Assembly (NCBI GenBank): GCA_031291275.1
Contig: JARLJJ010000217.1
Coordinates: 1-38,082 of the forward strand
Direction of reading: 5' to 3'
Source: Formivibrio sp.
GTDB lineage: Bacteria; Pseudomonadota; Gammaproteobacteria; Burkholderiales; Chitinibacteraceae
DNA length: 38,082 nucleotides
This document shows, piece after piece, positions 18,344 through 26,224 of this stretch (within the stretch, counting starts at the first letter, position 1; each line of letters begins with the position of its first letter). Position numbers and translations under genes: made by a program. The notes beneath the pieces were generated by a model. It saw nothing but the letters and a program-made list of their open reading frames with translations. It ran no database searches and was not told the DNA's origin.

Positions 18344-19726
18344 ATGAAACCCGCACGTGCGCTTCGTTCATCTTCCTCCCTTCTTAGCAATGCAATTGTC
18401 CTGATTGATGTACTGGCTATATTGTTGTCTGGGTGGTTGTGCGTCAATATCTATCCAGGGGTGGAATCCATTGCTAACTCAAACCATCGTCAATTACTGG
18501 AAAATTATTTGCTGGTAGAAGGTTTGGGCTGCCTGTTGATGGTGGGTGTTTCCAATAAGGTTTACAGCCTCTGGCGCGGCGGTGAGCTGCAGGCCATGCT
18601 CCAACGCGTTGCATTTAGTTGGTTAGTGTCCTGGGTGCTGGTCTTGGTTTGGTTGGTGCTGACCAAATCAACACAGGAATTTTCGCGTATCTGGCTGGTT
18701 AGTTGGCTTATCAGTGCACTGATATTGCTTTGCTTCGCTCGGGCATCGGTTTATGGACTATTACGTATATTCCCCAATAAGGGCTACAACAACAAAACCG
18801 TATTGCTGATTGGAGACCCGGGTTTGAATGCAAGTATTCATGAACGCGTTCTGCATTCATCCTGGACCGGGTTTGAAGTGATCGGGTCGCTTCGACCAGA
18901 TAATCTGACTGAAATTGATCAGACTGTCATCCGTTATGTACCCGATGAAATTTGGATTGGTTTGAGTGTGGATGACCAAGGTCGATTGAAGAGTTTGCTG
19001 CATGTCTTGCGGCACAGTACGGCCAATATTCGTTTGATCCCTGATTTTTTGACGCTGAAAGTCATGAATCATGGCGCCAGTATGCTCATGGGTTATCCCA
19101 TGCTGGATATCTCTTATTCACCCATGGCTGGCTTCAATGTATTCCTGAAAGCCGTGCTGGATTACATCTTCGCAGCCATTGTGGTGGTGTTGATCAGTCC
19201 GTTACTGATCGGGATTGCGATCGCTATCAAGATCACTTCGCCAGGGCCCGTGGTTTTTAAACAACTGCGTCATGGCTGGAATGGCAAGATTATCGAGATT
19301 TACAAATTTCGCAGCATGGTGGTGCATAAGGAAGATGACAACGTTCTGACCCAGGCCACGCGTCATGACTCGCGCATTACCCCGCTTGGCGCTTTTTTGC
19401 GTCGTACCAGCCTGGATGAGTTGCCGCAGTTTATCAATGTGCTGCAAGGCCGGCTTTCTGTTGTCGGGCCGCGTCCGCATGCGGTCGCCCATAATGAACA
19501 GTTCAAGGAACTGGTTCCGCGCTACATGCTGCGCCATAAAGTAAAGCCGGGTATTACCGGCTGGGCGCAAATCAATGGTTTCCGGGGCGAGACCGATACC
19601 TTGGAGAAAATGGAAAAGCGGGTCGAATACGACATTCATTACATCGAAAACTGGTCGATCTGGATGGATTGCCGCATCATTTTCATGACGGTTTTCAAAG
19701 GGTTTCAAAGTGATAATGCGTACTGA
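18344..19726 (+). CDS. Undecaprenyl-phosphate sugar phosphotransferase (WcaJ/EpsB-like)
   Basis: Initiating enzyme of EPS repeat-unit synthesis, which moves a hexose-1-phosphate (often glucose) from a UDP-sugar to undecaprenyl phosphate in the inner membrane. It has 460 residues. The N-terminal half has four hydrophobic segments followed by a Rossmann-like domain (VLLIGDPGL). A further membrane segment near 270-290 leads into the bacterial sugar transferase domain, with FKQLRHGWNGKIIEIYKFRS, RRTSLDELPQFINVL, and VVGPRPHA with its conserved Pro-Arg-Pro. KPGITGWAQINGFRG near the end is also typical. It is the last gene of the locus, right before the terminator, although it acts first in the pathway. 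Confidence 0.95.
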   Translation: MKPARALRSSSSLLSNAIVLIDVLAILLSGWLCVNIYPGVESIANSNHRQLLENYLLVEGLGCLLMVGVSNKVYSLWRGGELQAMLQRVAFSWLVSWVLVLVWLVLTKSTQEFSRIWLVSWLISALILLCFARASVYGLLRIFPNKGYNNKTVLLIGDPGLNASIHERVLHSSWTGFEVIGSLRPDNLTEIDQTVIRYVPDEIWIGLSVDDQGRLKSLLHVLRHSTANIRLIPDFLTLKVMNHGASMLMGYPMLDISYSPMAGFNVFLKAVLDYIFAAIVVVLISPLLIGIAIAIKITSPGPVVFKQLRHGWNGKIIEIYKFRSMVVHKEDDNVLTQATRHDSRITPLGAFLRRTSLDELPQFINVLQGRLSVVGPRPHAVAHNEQFKELVPRYMLRHKVKPGITGWAQINGFRGETDTLEKMEKRVEYDIHYIENWSIWMDCRIIFMTVFKGFQSDNAY

Positions 19727-19895
19727 ACCTGGATGCTCGTTGCCTGTTTTGAGGTGGCAATGATTGGAGTGGGACTATTTCTATTTCAGTATTTGTTGCC
19801 GTTGCCATTCTGAATGGTTACCGATAATCGGGGCTGAACTGAATAAAGTGTATCTTTAAAGATTCGCATCGCTGTCTTTTTTTGAAAGTAAACAT

Positions 19896-19928
19896 AAACA
19901 CTCTGCATAATTGCGGGGTGTTTTTTTT
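19896..19928 (+). terminator. Rho-independent terminator closing the EPS locus
   Basis: A 12-bp fully paired stem (19896-19907 with 19912-19923, two G-T pairs) with a TAAT loop, running into an unbroken run of eight T's. No other feature is needed to explain it. Confidence 0.93.
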
Positions 19929-19996
19929 GCCATGTTGAGTCGGCATGTAAAAGTGGGTTCAATCGTTGAGCAAGTTATTTTGCAAAAGGAAAATTC

Positions 19997-20674
19997 ATGA
20001 ATAGAACATTATTGGGTGTTGTCGTACTGGTTTCTATGGGCTTATTGGCTGGCTGCGCGACCACTCGCAGCGAAATTAAATTGACTGCTCCAATGGTCGC
20101 TTCCGGGCTTGTTGCCAAGCATGCCAGTAAAGATCAAATCGTGTTGGTTCGTTCTGTTGTGGATGAAAGGCAGTTTGAAGCGGCGCCGAAAGATCCAAGT
20201 ATTCCATCATTGGGTTTCGAAGGCGCAGCGCAAGCCACCATGGAAACCAAAGCAAGAGCGTTTGGGCGCAAACGCAATGGTTTTGGTAGGGCGATGGGCG
20301 ATGTTTTATTAGACAAGAGCCAGTCGGTCACAGGAGTTGTTCGTGAACAACTTAATGCTGCATTTGCCGATGCAGGTTACCGCGTTGCGCAGAACGAAGT
20401 CGATGCTGGTGCGAGTCCAGTCTTGGTCGATGTTCGTATCAAGCAATTTTGGTCCTGGATCAATATGGGCTTCTGGGCGCTCACATTGAATAACCAAATT
20501 ACGACTGACCTGACTTTTTCTGGTGCGGCGCAACCGATGGCAGTGAGTGTTCATTTGCAAGAGCAACATATGGCAGTTACCGATAGTGCCTGGACAGAAG
20601 ATCTTGGCAAGGCGCTGCAGGCTTATCGAACGCAAGTCGTCGACAAACTGGGAAAATTGTCACTCACGCCTTGA
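19997..20674 (+). CDS. Predicted lipoprotein of unknown function
   Basis: A 225-residue protein with a clear lipobox: hydrophobic signal followed by LLAGC, with the lipidated Cys near residue 19. After that come AT-rich tether residues and a mixed alpha/beta body. It includes VLVRSVVDERQFEAAPKDP, a G-rich basic stretch AFGRKRNGFGRAMGD, and VVREQLNAAFADAGYRV followed by VLVDVRIKQFWSWI. The layout resembles the YajG-like lipoproteins, but I would not assign that name. AAAAGGAAAA precedes the ATG. It stands alone between the EPS terminator and the hydrogenase operon, with its own hairpin downstream, so no partner is evident. Residue +2 after Cys is Ala, which favours outer-membrane sorting. Confidence 0.8.
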   Translation: MNRTLLGVVVLVSMGLLAGCATTRSEIKLTAPMVASGLVAKHASKDQIVLVRSVVDERQFEAAPKDPSIPSLGFEGAAQATMETKARAFGRKRNGFGRAMGDVLLDKSQSVTGVVREQLNAAFADAGYRVAQNEVDAGASPVLVDVRIKQFWSWINMGFWALTLNNQITTDLTFSGAAQPMAVSVHLQEQHMAVTDSAWTEDLGKALQAYRTQVVDKLGKLSLTP

Positions 20675-20770
20675 GTGGCCCACGAGGGAGTGCCGTAGTT
20701 TGAAATGCTGGGCTAACCCGATTAGCAAGATGCTTGTGTGTAAATATCAATCTTGAATTGCGTGTCATTG

Positions 20771-20800
20771 CCCATCCTTCAACTCGCGTTGCGGGATGGG
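20771..20800 (+). terminator. Hairpin after the lipoprotein gene, possible terminator
   Basis: CCCATCC pairs with GGATGGG, and an inner CAAC pairs with GTTG around a TCGC loop. The stem is strong, but the following TGATTATTTC is only moderately T-rich. Confidence 0.5.
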
Positions 20801-20855
20801 TGATTATTTCTGATAAGAGATTTTCTTCGTGGGCTCACCCTTCATATCCGGTTTA

Positions 20856-20893
20856 TTGACATATCAGAAACGCCGATAGGCGTATTGTTTCTG
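20856..20893 (+). promoter_or_regulatory. TTGACA box with inverted repeat upstream of the hydrogenase operon
   Basis: A consensus -35 hexamer TTGACA (20856-20861) is followed at 20865-20893 by a broken palindrome: CAGAAA pairs with TTTCTG, and CGCC with GGCG, around GATA. The palindrome lies where RNA polymerase would sit, about 60 bases before hyhB, so an operator is plausible. No good -10 hexamer is found at the right distance, so the promoter part is weak. Confidence 0.35.
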
Positions 20894-20952
20894 GCGCAAG
20901 CCAAGTTCTTGTCCAAAAATGAAAGGACTGGATCAACAAGCTGGGGTTGGAC

Positions 20953-22053
20953 ATGGCCCAATTGCCACGTTATTTTCCCCGTGCTCGCTTGACGGAGCTG
21001 ATCGGAGTGGTTCGTCGAGCTGGTTTTCGCGTGATTGGACCGCGCGTGGATCAGGGGGCGCTGGTTTATCGCGAAATCGATGGAGTTGAAGATCTGCCGC
21101 AAGGATTGACCGATCAGCAGTCTCCTGGTCGTTATCGGCTAGTCGCCAATGGAACCCAACGACATTTTAGCTGGGCCAATGGTGCGAGTGGTCTCAAGCC
21201 ATTTATTTTTGCCCCACGGGAGCGCCTCTGGCGCGTGGATCGCGATAGCCATGGCATTCACTTTCGCCCGCTGATGAACATCGCGCCGCGCACGGCCATT
21301 CTGGGCGTTCGCGCTTGCGATCTTGCCGCGTTGACCTTGAACGACGCGCATTTTCTGCGCAATGCCTATCCCGACCCGTATTACCGCCTTCGACGCGAGA
21401 ATTTGCTTCTGATCGCAGTGAATTGCAGCCATGCTGCCCCCACCTGCTTTTGCGCCTCGACGGGCGATGGTCCGGAAGTGTTGCGTGGTTACGATTTGCT
21501 GCTTGATGAGTTGGACGACGGCTATCTGATCCGCTCTGCCAGCCCCGCAGGGGAAGGCGTTTTGCAGAAATTTGCGACCGTTGCCGCAAGCGGGCTGCAG
21601 TTCGATCAAGCGAGCCACCAGCTCGAAATGTGCAGGCAACAGCAGCGCGCGTTGCCGCCCGCATCCCAACTGACAGAACTCATGAATCGGCTTGATCATC
21701 CCGGCTGGGGCGCGGTGGCCGAGCAATGTCTCGCCTGTGGCAATTGCACGGCGGTCTGTCCGACCTGCTTCTGTCATCGCGAGGTGGAATCCCCTGCGCT
21801 TGATGGTCAGAGCAGCGTGCACCGGCGCGATTGGGATTCATGTTTCAACGAAGACCACAGTTATCTGGTCGGCATGCTGGTCCGCCCGGATATCAAGATG
21901 CGTTACCGCCAATGGATGACGCACAAGCTGGCCACCTGGCAGCAGCAATACGGCCGAAGTGGCTGCGTGGGATGTGGGCGCTGCATGACCTGGTGTCCGG
22001 TTGGCATTGATTTTGTCGCACAGGCGAAACGGGTGCTGGAGGATAAAACATGA
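20953..22053 (+). CDS. hyhB: Group 3b-type NiFe hydrogenase beta subunit (Fe-S, HyhB-like)
   Basis: Iron-sulfur electron-transfer subunit of a cytoplasmic NAD(P)-linked [NiFe] hydrogenase, also related to anaerobic sulfite reductase subunit A. The protein is 366 residues. The middle has the family's IAPRTAILGVRACDLAAL and NCSHAAPTCFC. Two [4Fe-4S] motifs lie in the C-terminal part: CLACGNCTAVCPTC near 260-273 and CVGCGRCMTWCP near 338-349. ATG 20953 is used; GGGG lies six bases upstream, and the alternative TTG 20947 overlaps that site. The stop overlaps hyhG (ATGA). It is first in the order beta-gamma-delta-alpha known for group 3b enzymes. Confidence 0.92.
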   Translation: MAQLPRYFPRARLTELIGVVRRAGFRVIGPRVDQGALVYREIDGVEDLPQGLTDQQSPGRYRLVANGTQRHFSWANGASGLKPFIFAPRERLWRVDRDSHGIHFRPLMNIAPRTAILGVRACDLAALTLNDAHFLRNAYPDPYYRLRRENLLLIAVNCSHAAPTCFCASTGDGPEVLRGYDLLLDELDDGYLIRSASPAGEGVLQKFATVAASGLQFDQASHQLEMCRQQQRALPPASQLTELMNRLDHPGWGAVAEQCLACGNCTAVCPTCFCHREVESPALDGQSSVHRRDWDSCFNEDHSYLVGMLVRPDIKMRYRQWMTHKLATWQQQYGRSGCVGCGRCMTWCPVGIDFVAQAKRVLEDKT

Positions 22054-22886
22054 AATCTTCCAACTGCTATCTGCCGTGGGAGGCGGAAATCGTCGAGCGC
22101 ACCCAGGAAACGCCGGATATCTTCACCTGGCAGTTACGCTTCACTGATCCGGAAATCGCGCGTCAGTACACCTTCCAGCACGGCCAGTTCAACATGCTGT
22201 ATCTCTACGGCGTGGGCGAGGTGGCGATTTCAGTGATGTCCGGCGATGGCAGCAGTCTCTTGCACACCATTCGTGCGGTGGGCCGAGTTACTCGCGCGAT
22301 GATGGCATTGCCGTTGGGAAGCCGTGTCGGTGTGCGTGGCCCGTTCGGACGTGGCTGGCCGCTGTTTGATGCGCGCGGTCAGGATATCGTGTTCGTGACC
22401 GCGGGGCTGGGCTGTGCGCCGGTGGTGTCGTCGATCCGTTACGTGGTGGCCAACCGGCAGGATTATGGACGACTGGTGATCATGCAGTCGGTGCGCTATC
22501 GCCATGAAGCGCTGTGGGAACCGCAATACGATTCCTGGCGCACGCTGTCCGACACTCAGGTGTTGCTGACTTCATCGCGCGACAAGACGCGTTGGCCGCT
22601 GTGGGAGCTGGGCCGGGTTGGCGTGTTGCTCGATCAAGCGGATTACGACAAGAACAATTGTTACGTGATGATGTGCGGCCCGGATCAGATGTTGCGCGAT
22701 ACGGCCAAGACCCTGATCGAAATGGGCGTGCCGGGCAATCGCGTGTTTGTTTCGCTGGAGCGCAACATGCAATGCGCCGTTGGCCACTGCGGCCACTGCC
22801 AGATGGGGGGCAAGTTCGTCTGCAAGGATGGCCCGGTGTTTGCGTTCCCGGAAGTGGCGGCTTTGATGGAAACGGAGGGCTTTTGA
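22050..22886 (+). CDS. hyhG: Group 3b-type NiFe hydrogenase gamma subunit (FAD/NAD(P) reductase, HyhG-like)
   Basis: Flavin subunit that passes electrons between the Fe-S chain and NAD(P)+. It has 278 residues. A ferredoxin-reductase-like FAD domain comes first (GQFNMLYLYGVGEVAISVMS, with the family GVRGPFGRGWP). Next is the nucleotide-binding domain (IVFVTAGLGCAPVVSSIR, then VMMCGPDQMLRDTAK). A C-terminal [2Fe-2S] site is MQCAVGHCGHCQMG with the fourth Cys in KFVC. The start overlaps the hyhB stop. GGAGGG close to its 3' end (22873-22879) would have served as the ribosome binding site for the next gene before the element at 22891-23032 came in. Confidence 0.93.
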   Translation: MKSSNCYLPWEAEIVERTQETPDIFTWQLRFTDPEIARQYTFQHGQFNMLYLYGVGEVAISVMSGDGSSLLHTIRAVGRVTRAMMALPLGSRVGVRGPFGRGWPLFDARGQDIVFVTAGLGCAPVVSSIRYVVANRQDYGRLVIMQSVRYRHEALWEPQYDSWRTLSDTQVLLTSSRDKTRWPLWELGRVGVLLDQADYDKNNCYVMMCGPDQMLRDTAKTLIEMGVPGNRVFVSLERNMQCAVGHCGHCQMGGKFVCKDGPVFAFPEVAALMETEGF

Positions 22887-22890
22887 CATG

Positions 22891-23032
22891 GGACACCTCG
22901 CAAAAAACCATTTTCGCCGCGATACTGCGTTACTCCCAAAAAATCTCTCCTGGCATATTGGCCCATATGCGACGTCGAAATTTTTTGCTCGTGCCTTGTC
23001 TGGCTTAGAAACTGACGTTTTGCGAGGTACCC
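22891..23032. mobile_element. MITE-like palindromic element between hyhG and hyhS
   Basis: A 142-bp insertion with imperfect terminal inverted repeats: ACCTCGCAAAA at the left and TTTTGCGAGGT at the right, continuing to the ends with two mismatches. It is flanked by CATG on both sides (22887-22890 and 23033-23036), as a target duplication would be. Inner parts also pair: AAAAAAT with ATTTTTT, and GCATAT with ATATGC around a TGGCCC loop, so the whole element folds. It encodes no transposase. Removing it with one CATG leaves hyhG stop, one base, and the hyhS ATG, with GGAGGG in front, an ordinary operon junction. The source transposon family is unknown to me. Confidence 0.8.
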
Positions 23033-23036
23033 CATG
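23024..23036 (+). promoter_or_regulatory. Ribosome binding site for hyhS supplied by the element's terminal repeat
   Basis: GAGG (23024-23027), part of the right terminal repeat GCGAGGT, lies six bases before the hyhS ATG at 23034. This is good spacing and decides the start. The older site GGAGGG is now about 155 bases away. Confidence 0.65.
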
Positions 23037-23825
23037 GCAAACAAGCCCAAGGTAGCCATCCACAAATTCGCCTCTTGTTCCGGTTGCCAGTTGGCCTTTG
23101 TGAACATGGGTGAAGACTTGATCGAGCTGCTGCAGCTTGTTGATCTGGTGCACATGGCCGAAGTGGGCAGCGTGGCGCCAGAGGATCAGCAGGTCGATAT
23201 CGCGTTTATCGAAGGCTCGATCACCACACCGCACGATGTTGACCGCCTGCTGAAGATCCGCGCCAACAGCGCTTACCTGATCACCATCGGCGCTTGCGCC
23301 ACGTCGGGCGGCATTCAGGCGCTGCGCAATAATGCCGATAGCGGTGAATGGATGCGCTCGGTCTACGCCAAGCCGGAATTTATCGAGTCCCTTTCCACTT
23401 CCGCAGCGATTGCCAACCACGTGAAGGTCGATTTTGAGTTGTGGGGCTGTCCCGTCAGTTCAAAGCAGATGTTTGCTGCCGTGCGCGCTTTGCTCTATGG
23501 CGTGCCGCCACTCTCCCTGCGGGAGAAGGTCTGCCAGGAATGCAAGCGGCGTGGCAATGTCTGCATCCTGGTTACGCAGGATGCGCCCTGCATGGGGCCG
23601 GTTACCCGCACCGGCTGCGGCGCACTGTGTCCGTCGTTCGGCGCGCCATGCTACACCTGTTACGGTCCGGCCGAAGGGATCAATACGGCGAGTTTTGGCC
23701 AATGCTTGATCGGCTTGGGGCTGCATCCAGATCAGGTTGCACGCCGCTTTGCCTCGATCAACAACGCAGCGCCGGCATTCAGCGCGGCGACGCGCCAGTT
23801 TTCCGGCGATGGGGGCAAATCATGA
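23034..23825 (+). CDS. hyhS: Group 3b-type NiFe hydrogenase small subunit (HyhS-like)
   Basis: Small subunit that carries electrons from the NiFe site toward the flavin partner. It has 263 residues and no Tat signal, so the enzyme is cytoplasmic. The proximal [4Fe-4S] ligands are Cys15 and Cys18 in FASCSGCQ, the Cys of IGACATSGG, and the Cys of WGCPVS. The C-terminal part has a dense set of Cys (CQECKRRGNVC, then DAPCMGP, TGCGALCP, APCYTCYGP) for further clusters. It is separated from hyhG by the inserted element, and its stop overlaps hyhL (ATGA). Confidence 0.93.
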   Translation: MANKPKVAIHKFASCSGCQLAFVNMGEDLIELLQLVDLVHMAEVGSVAPEDQQVDIAFIEGSITTPHDVDRLLKIRANSAYLITIGACATSGGIQALRNNADSGEWMRSVYAKPEFIESLSTSAAIANHVKVDFELWGCPVSSKQMFAAVRALLYGVPPLSLREKVCQECKRRGNVCILVTQDAPCMGPVTRTGCGALCPSFGAPCYTCYGPAEGINTASFGQCLIGLGLHPDQVARRFASINNAAPAFSAATRQFSGDGGKS

Positions 23826-25132
23826 ATCCCGCTACCGATCCAAACCGTACAATCGACATCCATGTGCCGGTGCTGACCCGGGTTGAAGGTGAAGGTTCGC
23901 TCGAATTCACCGCTTGTAACGGCAAGGTTGAAAGCCTGTACCTACGCATTTTCGAGCCGCCGCGCTTGTTCGAGAAATTCCTCGAAGGGCAGGATTACAC
24001 CGAAGTGCCGACAATCGCTGCACGCGTATGCGGTGTCTGCCCGATTGCCTACCAGATGACATCGATCCGGGCGATGGAAACGCTCTTTGGCGTGCCGTTC
24101 GATCCCTGGATTCATGCGATGCGCCGGGTGATCTACTTTGGCGAATGGCTGCAAAGCCATACCTTGCATGTGAATCTGTTTGCCGCACCGGATTTTCTCG
24201 GCTTTCCCGATGCGATCCACATGGCGGCCAAATACCCTGAAGAAGTACGACGCGGCATGCGCCTGCAAGGACTGGGCAACGATTTGTTGCGTTTGCTTGG
24301 GGGGCGTTCGGTGCACCCGATCGGCATGAAGGTGGGCGGCTTTCACCGCGCCCCGCCGCGCCATGAAGTGGCCGACATGGTGGACAAGCTGCTGGGTGCG
24401 CGTGAGGATGCGCGTCAGTTCGTGATCTGGGCTGCCGGCCTGCCTTATCCGGTGGACGAGCAAGCGTTTGTCAGTGTTGCGATCCAGCATCCGCACGAGT
24501 ACGGCATCACCGAAGGCCGGCTGGTTTCCGACCATGGGCTGGCAATCAGCTTTGCCGATTATCCGACGCATTTTCGTGAATACCAGGTAGCGCACTCCAC
24601 TGCATATTATTCGCTGATGGATGGACGGTCGTATCTCCTCGGCCCGCTGGCGCGCATGAATCTTAACTTTGACCAGTTACCCCCGCCCGTGCCGTCGCTG
24701 GCGCAGGAGCTGGGCATCCGTTTCCCTTCGCATAATATGTTCATGAATGTGGTGGCCCGGGCGCTGGAATGCTTTATGGCGGTAGAAGAGAGTTTGCAGA
24801 TTTTGCAGCGCTACCAATTGCCCACCCGCTCTTTCATTGAAGTTGCTCCTCGCGCCGGTATCGGCCATTACTGTACCGAAGCGCCACGCGGCATGATCTA
24901 CCACCGCTTCGAACTGGATGATGACGGCCGGGTGCGGTTTGCCACGATGATTCCACCTACCTCGCAGAACCAGTTGCGCATCGAGCAAAACCTGCAAACA
25001 GCAATGGAGCGCTTCGGACTGCAGCATAGCGATGATGAATTGCGCCAGTTCTGTGAACAGGTGATCCGCAACTATGATCCCTGCCTGTCCTGCTCCACAC
25101 ATTTCCTTCAATTAAGGGTCAATCGTGGCTGA
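23822..25132 (+). CDS. hyhL: Group 3b-type NiFe hydrogenase large subunit (HyhL-like)
   Basis: Catalytic subunit holding the NiFe(CN)2CO site that makes or splits H2. It has 436 residues, normal for group 3. The N-terminal ligand motif is RVCGVCP (Cys70, Cys73) and the C-terminal motif is DPCLSCSTH (Cys421, Cys424, His427). A nine-residue tail after His427 is the part expected to be removed by the maturation protease. The start ATG overlaps the hyhS stop; a frame open from 23441 on the same strand is chance. The last eight bases overlap the protease gene. The group 3b assignment rests on the four-gene order and motif style; a phylogeny could move it to a neighbouring group 3 branch. Confidence 0.94.
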   Translation: MNPATDPNRTIDIHVPVLTRVEGEGSLEFTACNGKVESLYLRIFEPPRLFEKFLEGQDYTEVPTIAARVCGVCPIAYQMTSIRAMETLFGVPFDPWIHAMRRVIYFGEWLQSHTLHVNLFAAPDFLGFPDAIHMAAKYPEEVRRGMRLQGLGNDLLRLLGGRSVHPIGMKVGGFHRAPPRHEVADMVDKLLGAREDARQFVIWAAGLPYPVDEQAFVSVAIQHPHEYGITEGRLVSDHGLAISFADYPTHFREYQVAHSTAYYSLMDGRSYLLGPLARMNLNFDQLPPPVPSLAQELGIRFPSHNMFMNVVARALECFMAVEESLQILQRYQLPTRSFIEVAPRAGIGHYCTEAPRGMIYHRFELDDDGRVRFATMIPPTSQNQLRIEQNLQTAMERFGLQHSDDELRQFCEQVIRNYDPCLSCSTHFLQLRVNRG

Positions 25133-25562
25133 AACGAGGGTGATTGGCATTGGCTCGCCGTTTGGCGCGGACCGGTTGGGGTGGGCTGTGATCGATGCCT
25201 TGCATGAAGTGCATTTCGCCGATAAAACCGATTTGGCGTATTGCCGCCTGCCGGCAGAATTGCCTGATCTGATGACCGGTTATTCCCGGGTGATTTTGGT
25301 TGATGCGCTGCTGGGGGATTGCCAAGTCGGCACGCCATTGCGGCTGATGCGTGAGGATCTGCCTCATGTTGGATTAGGCGTTTCATCGCATGGATTTAAT
25401 GTTGCTGCCGCCTTGGAATTGGCCGCGGTATTGGGGAGTTTGCCTGATCAGCTATTGCTACTTGGGCTGGAAGTGGGGGAATCCAACCAGCCGATCAATC
25501 CTGAATGGATCAAACGGCTGGTACAGATGGTGCAGGCGGAACTCGCCTGCGCGACAGACTGA
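25125..25562 (+). CDS. Hydrogenase maturation protease (HycI/HyaD family)
   Basis: Endopeptidase of 145 residues expected to cut the C-terminal tail from the hydrogenase large subunit after nickel insertion. The N-terminal motif is GIGSPFGAD (residues 8-16), where most relatives have a DD pair: the first Asp is Ala here, while Asp16, the presumed metal ligand, is kept. Further metal ligands are likely Asp in VILVDALLG and His in GVSSHGFN. It begins with GTG and overlaps the hyhL stop by eight bases, so it is the last gene of the operon and almost certainly serves HyhL. Confidence 0.88.
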   Translation: MAETRVIGIGSPFGADRLGWAVIDALHEVHFADKTDLAYCRLPAELPDLMTGYSRVILVDALLGDCQVGTPLRLMREDLPHVGLGVSSHGFNVAAALELAAVLGSLPDQLLLLGLEVGESNQPINPEWIKRLVQMVQAELACATD

Positions 25563-25579
25563 TGCGTTTTTTTACTTAA

Positions 25580-25792
25580 TCAAGGATTAATAGGATTAAA
25601 ACGGATCCGTTTACCGCGTGCGGCGAAACTGAAGGTTTCTTCACTGATTTTGGCAACCAGCTCAAAAGGTTTTTCCAGTGTTTCCCCGCGCGTTACCTGA
25701 CAATATTCGATCCAATCCCCATCAATTTCGATGGAATAACTCCCGTTCTTGTCTCGGTACTCCTTACTGAGATAAAGCCATTTTTCAGCCAT
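25580..25792 (-). CDS. Small conserved-looking protein of unknown function
   Basis: A 70-residue soluble protein that I do not recognise. It is rich in charged and aromatic residues (begins MAEKWLYLSKEYRDKNG) with alternating beta-like segments, and has no signal or membrane segment. The case for a real gene is a GGAGG site six bases before the ATG and a normal protein-like composition. It converges on the hydrogenase operon, leaving 17 bases between the stops, so it is probably not part of that operon. Confidence 0.65.
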   Translation of the reverse strand: MAEKWLYLSKEYRDKNGSYSIEIDGDWIEYCQVTRGETLEKPFELVAKISEETFSFAARGKRIRFNPINP

Positions 25793-26224
25793 GATAGGCC
25801 TCCATTAAAGTCGAGTAACTGGTATATCACAGGGCTTGCTAGGAGGTGATTCATAATAACTATTATTGAGTTATGGTTAATTGCATTGAGGCTATGAGCT
25901 CGTCTTTTCATGGAAAATATTAGGAGGATTTGGCGCTAATCTGCGGTCATCCGGCACGTGGGTCTGCGAAAAAAACGTGTCGATAATCCATGAACGCCGA
26001 AGTCGCGAGAGGCTTTGCTTTGGGGGCGTGCATGAACGTGGCGGCGCTCGCAATGGCCTTGATGCAGTCCCGTCCCCCCCAGAAAATGGGGTCGGCAAGC
26101 TCGATGTACGGGAATAGGCAAAGTAATGCGACATGCGATGGTTTGGGAATATTTCCCTTTGTGTTTGCGCTGTGCTGTTGCAACAAATGCGGACAATCGC
26201 AAGAAAATCTAATGCCAACAGAAC
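25793..26224. other. 430-base gap with no assignable gene
   Basis: Several open frames of 70-110 codons overlap here on both strands (for example 25892-26218 minus and 25990-26250 plus). None has a good ribosome binding site or a protein pattern I know. The part around 25930-26200 is GC-richer and could be the remains of a gene. No T-tailed hairpin was seen. Confidence 0.45.

Larger units (their letters stand above)
22888..23055 (+). other. 55-codon open frame created by the inserted element
   Basis: ATG 22888 lies in the upstream CATG and has GGAGGG about nine bases before it. It is open through the whole element and stops at TAG 23053-23055, inside hyhS in another frame. It is probably a by-product of insertion, not a functional protein. 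If translated, its ribosomes would pass the new hyhS start and could couple the two. Confidence 0.4.

Noticed and set aside
23441..23821. 127-codon N-terminal extension of HyhL
   Set aside because: It overlaps hyhS in another frame. ATG 23822 shows the usual ATGA coupling and gives a normal-length large subunit.
25892..26218. 108-codon minus-strand frame
   Set aside because: It competes with several overlapping frames on both strands. There is no ribosome binding site and no protein-like pattern, so it is left as a possible remnant only.
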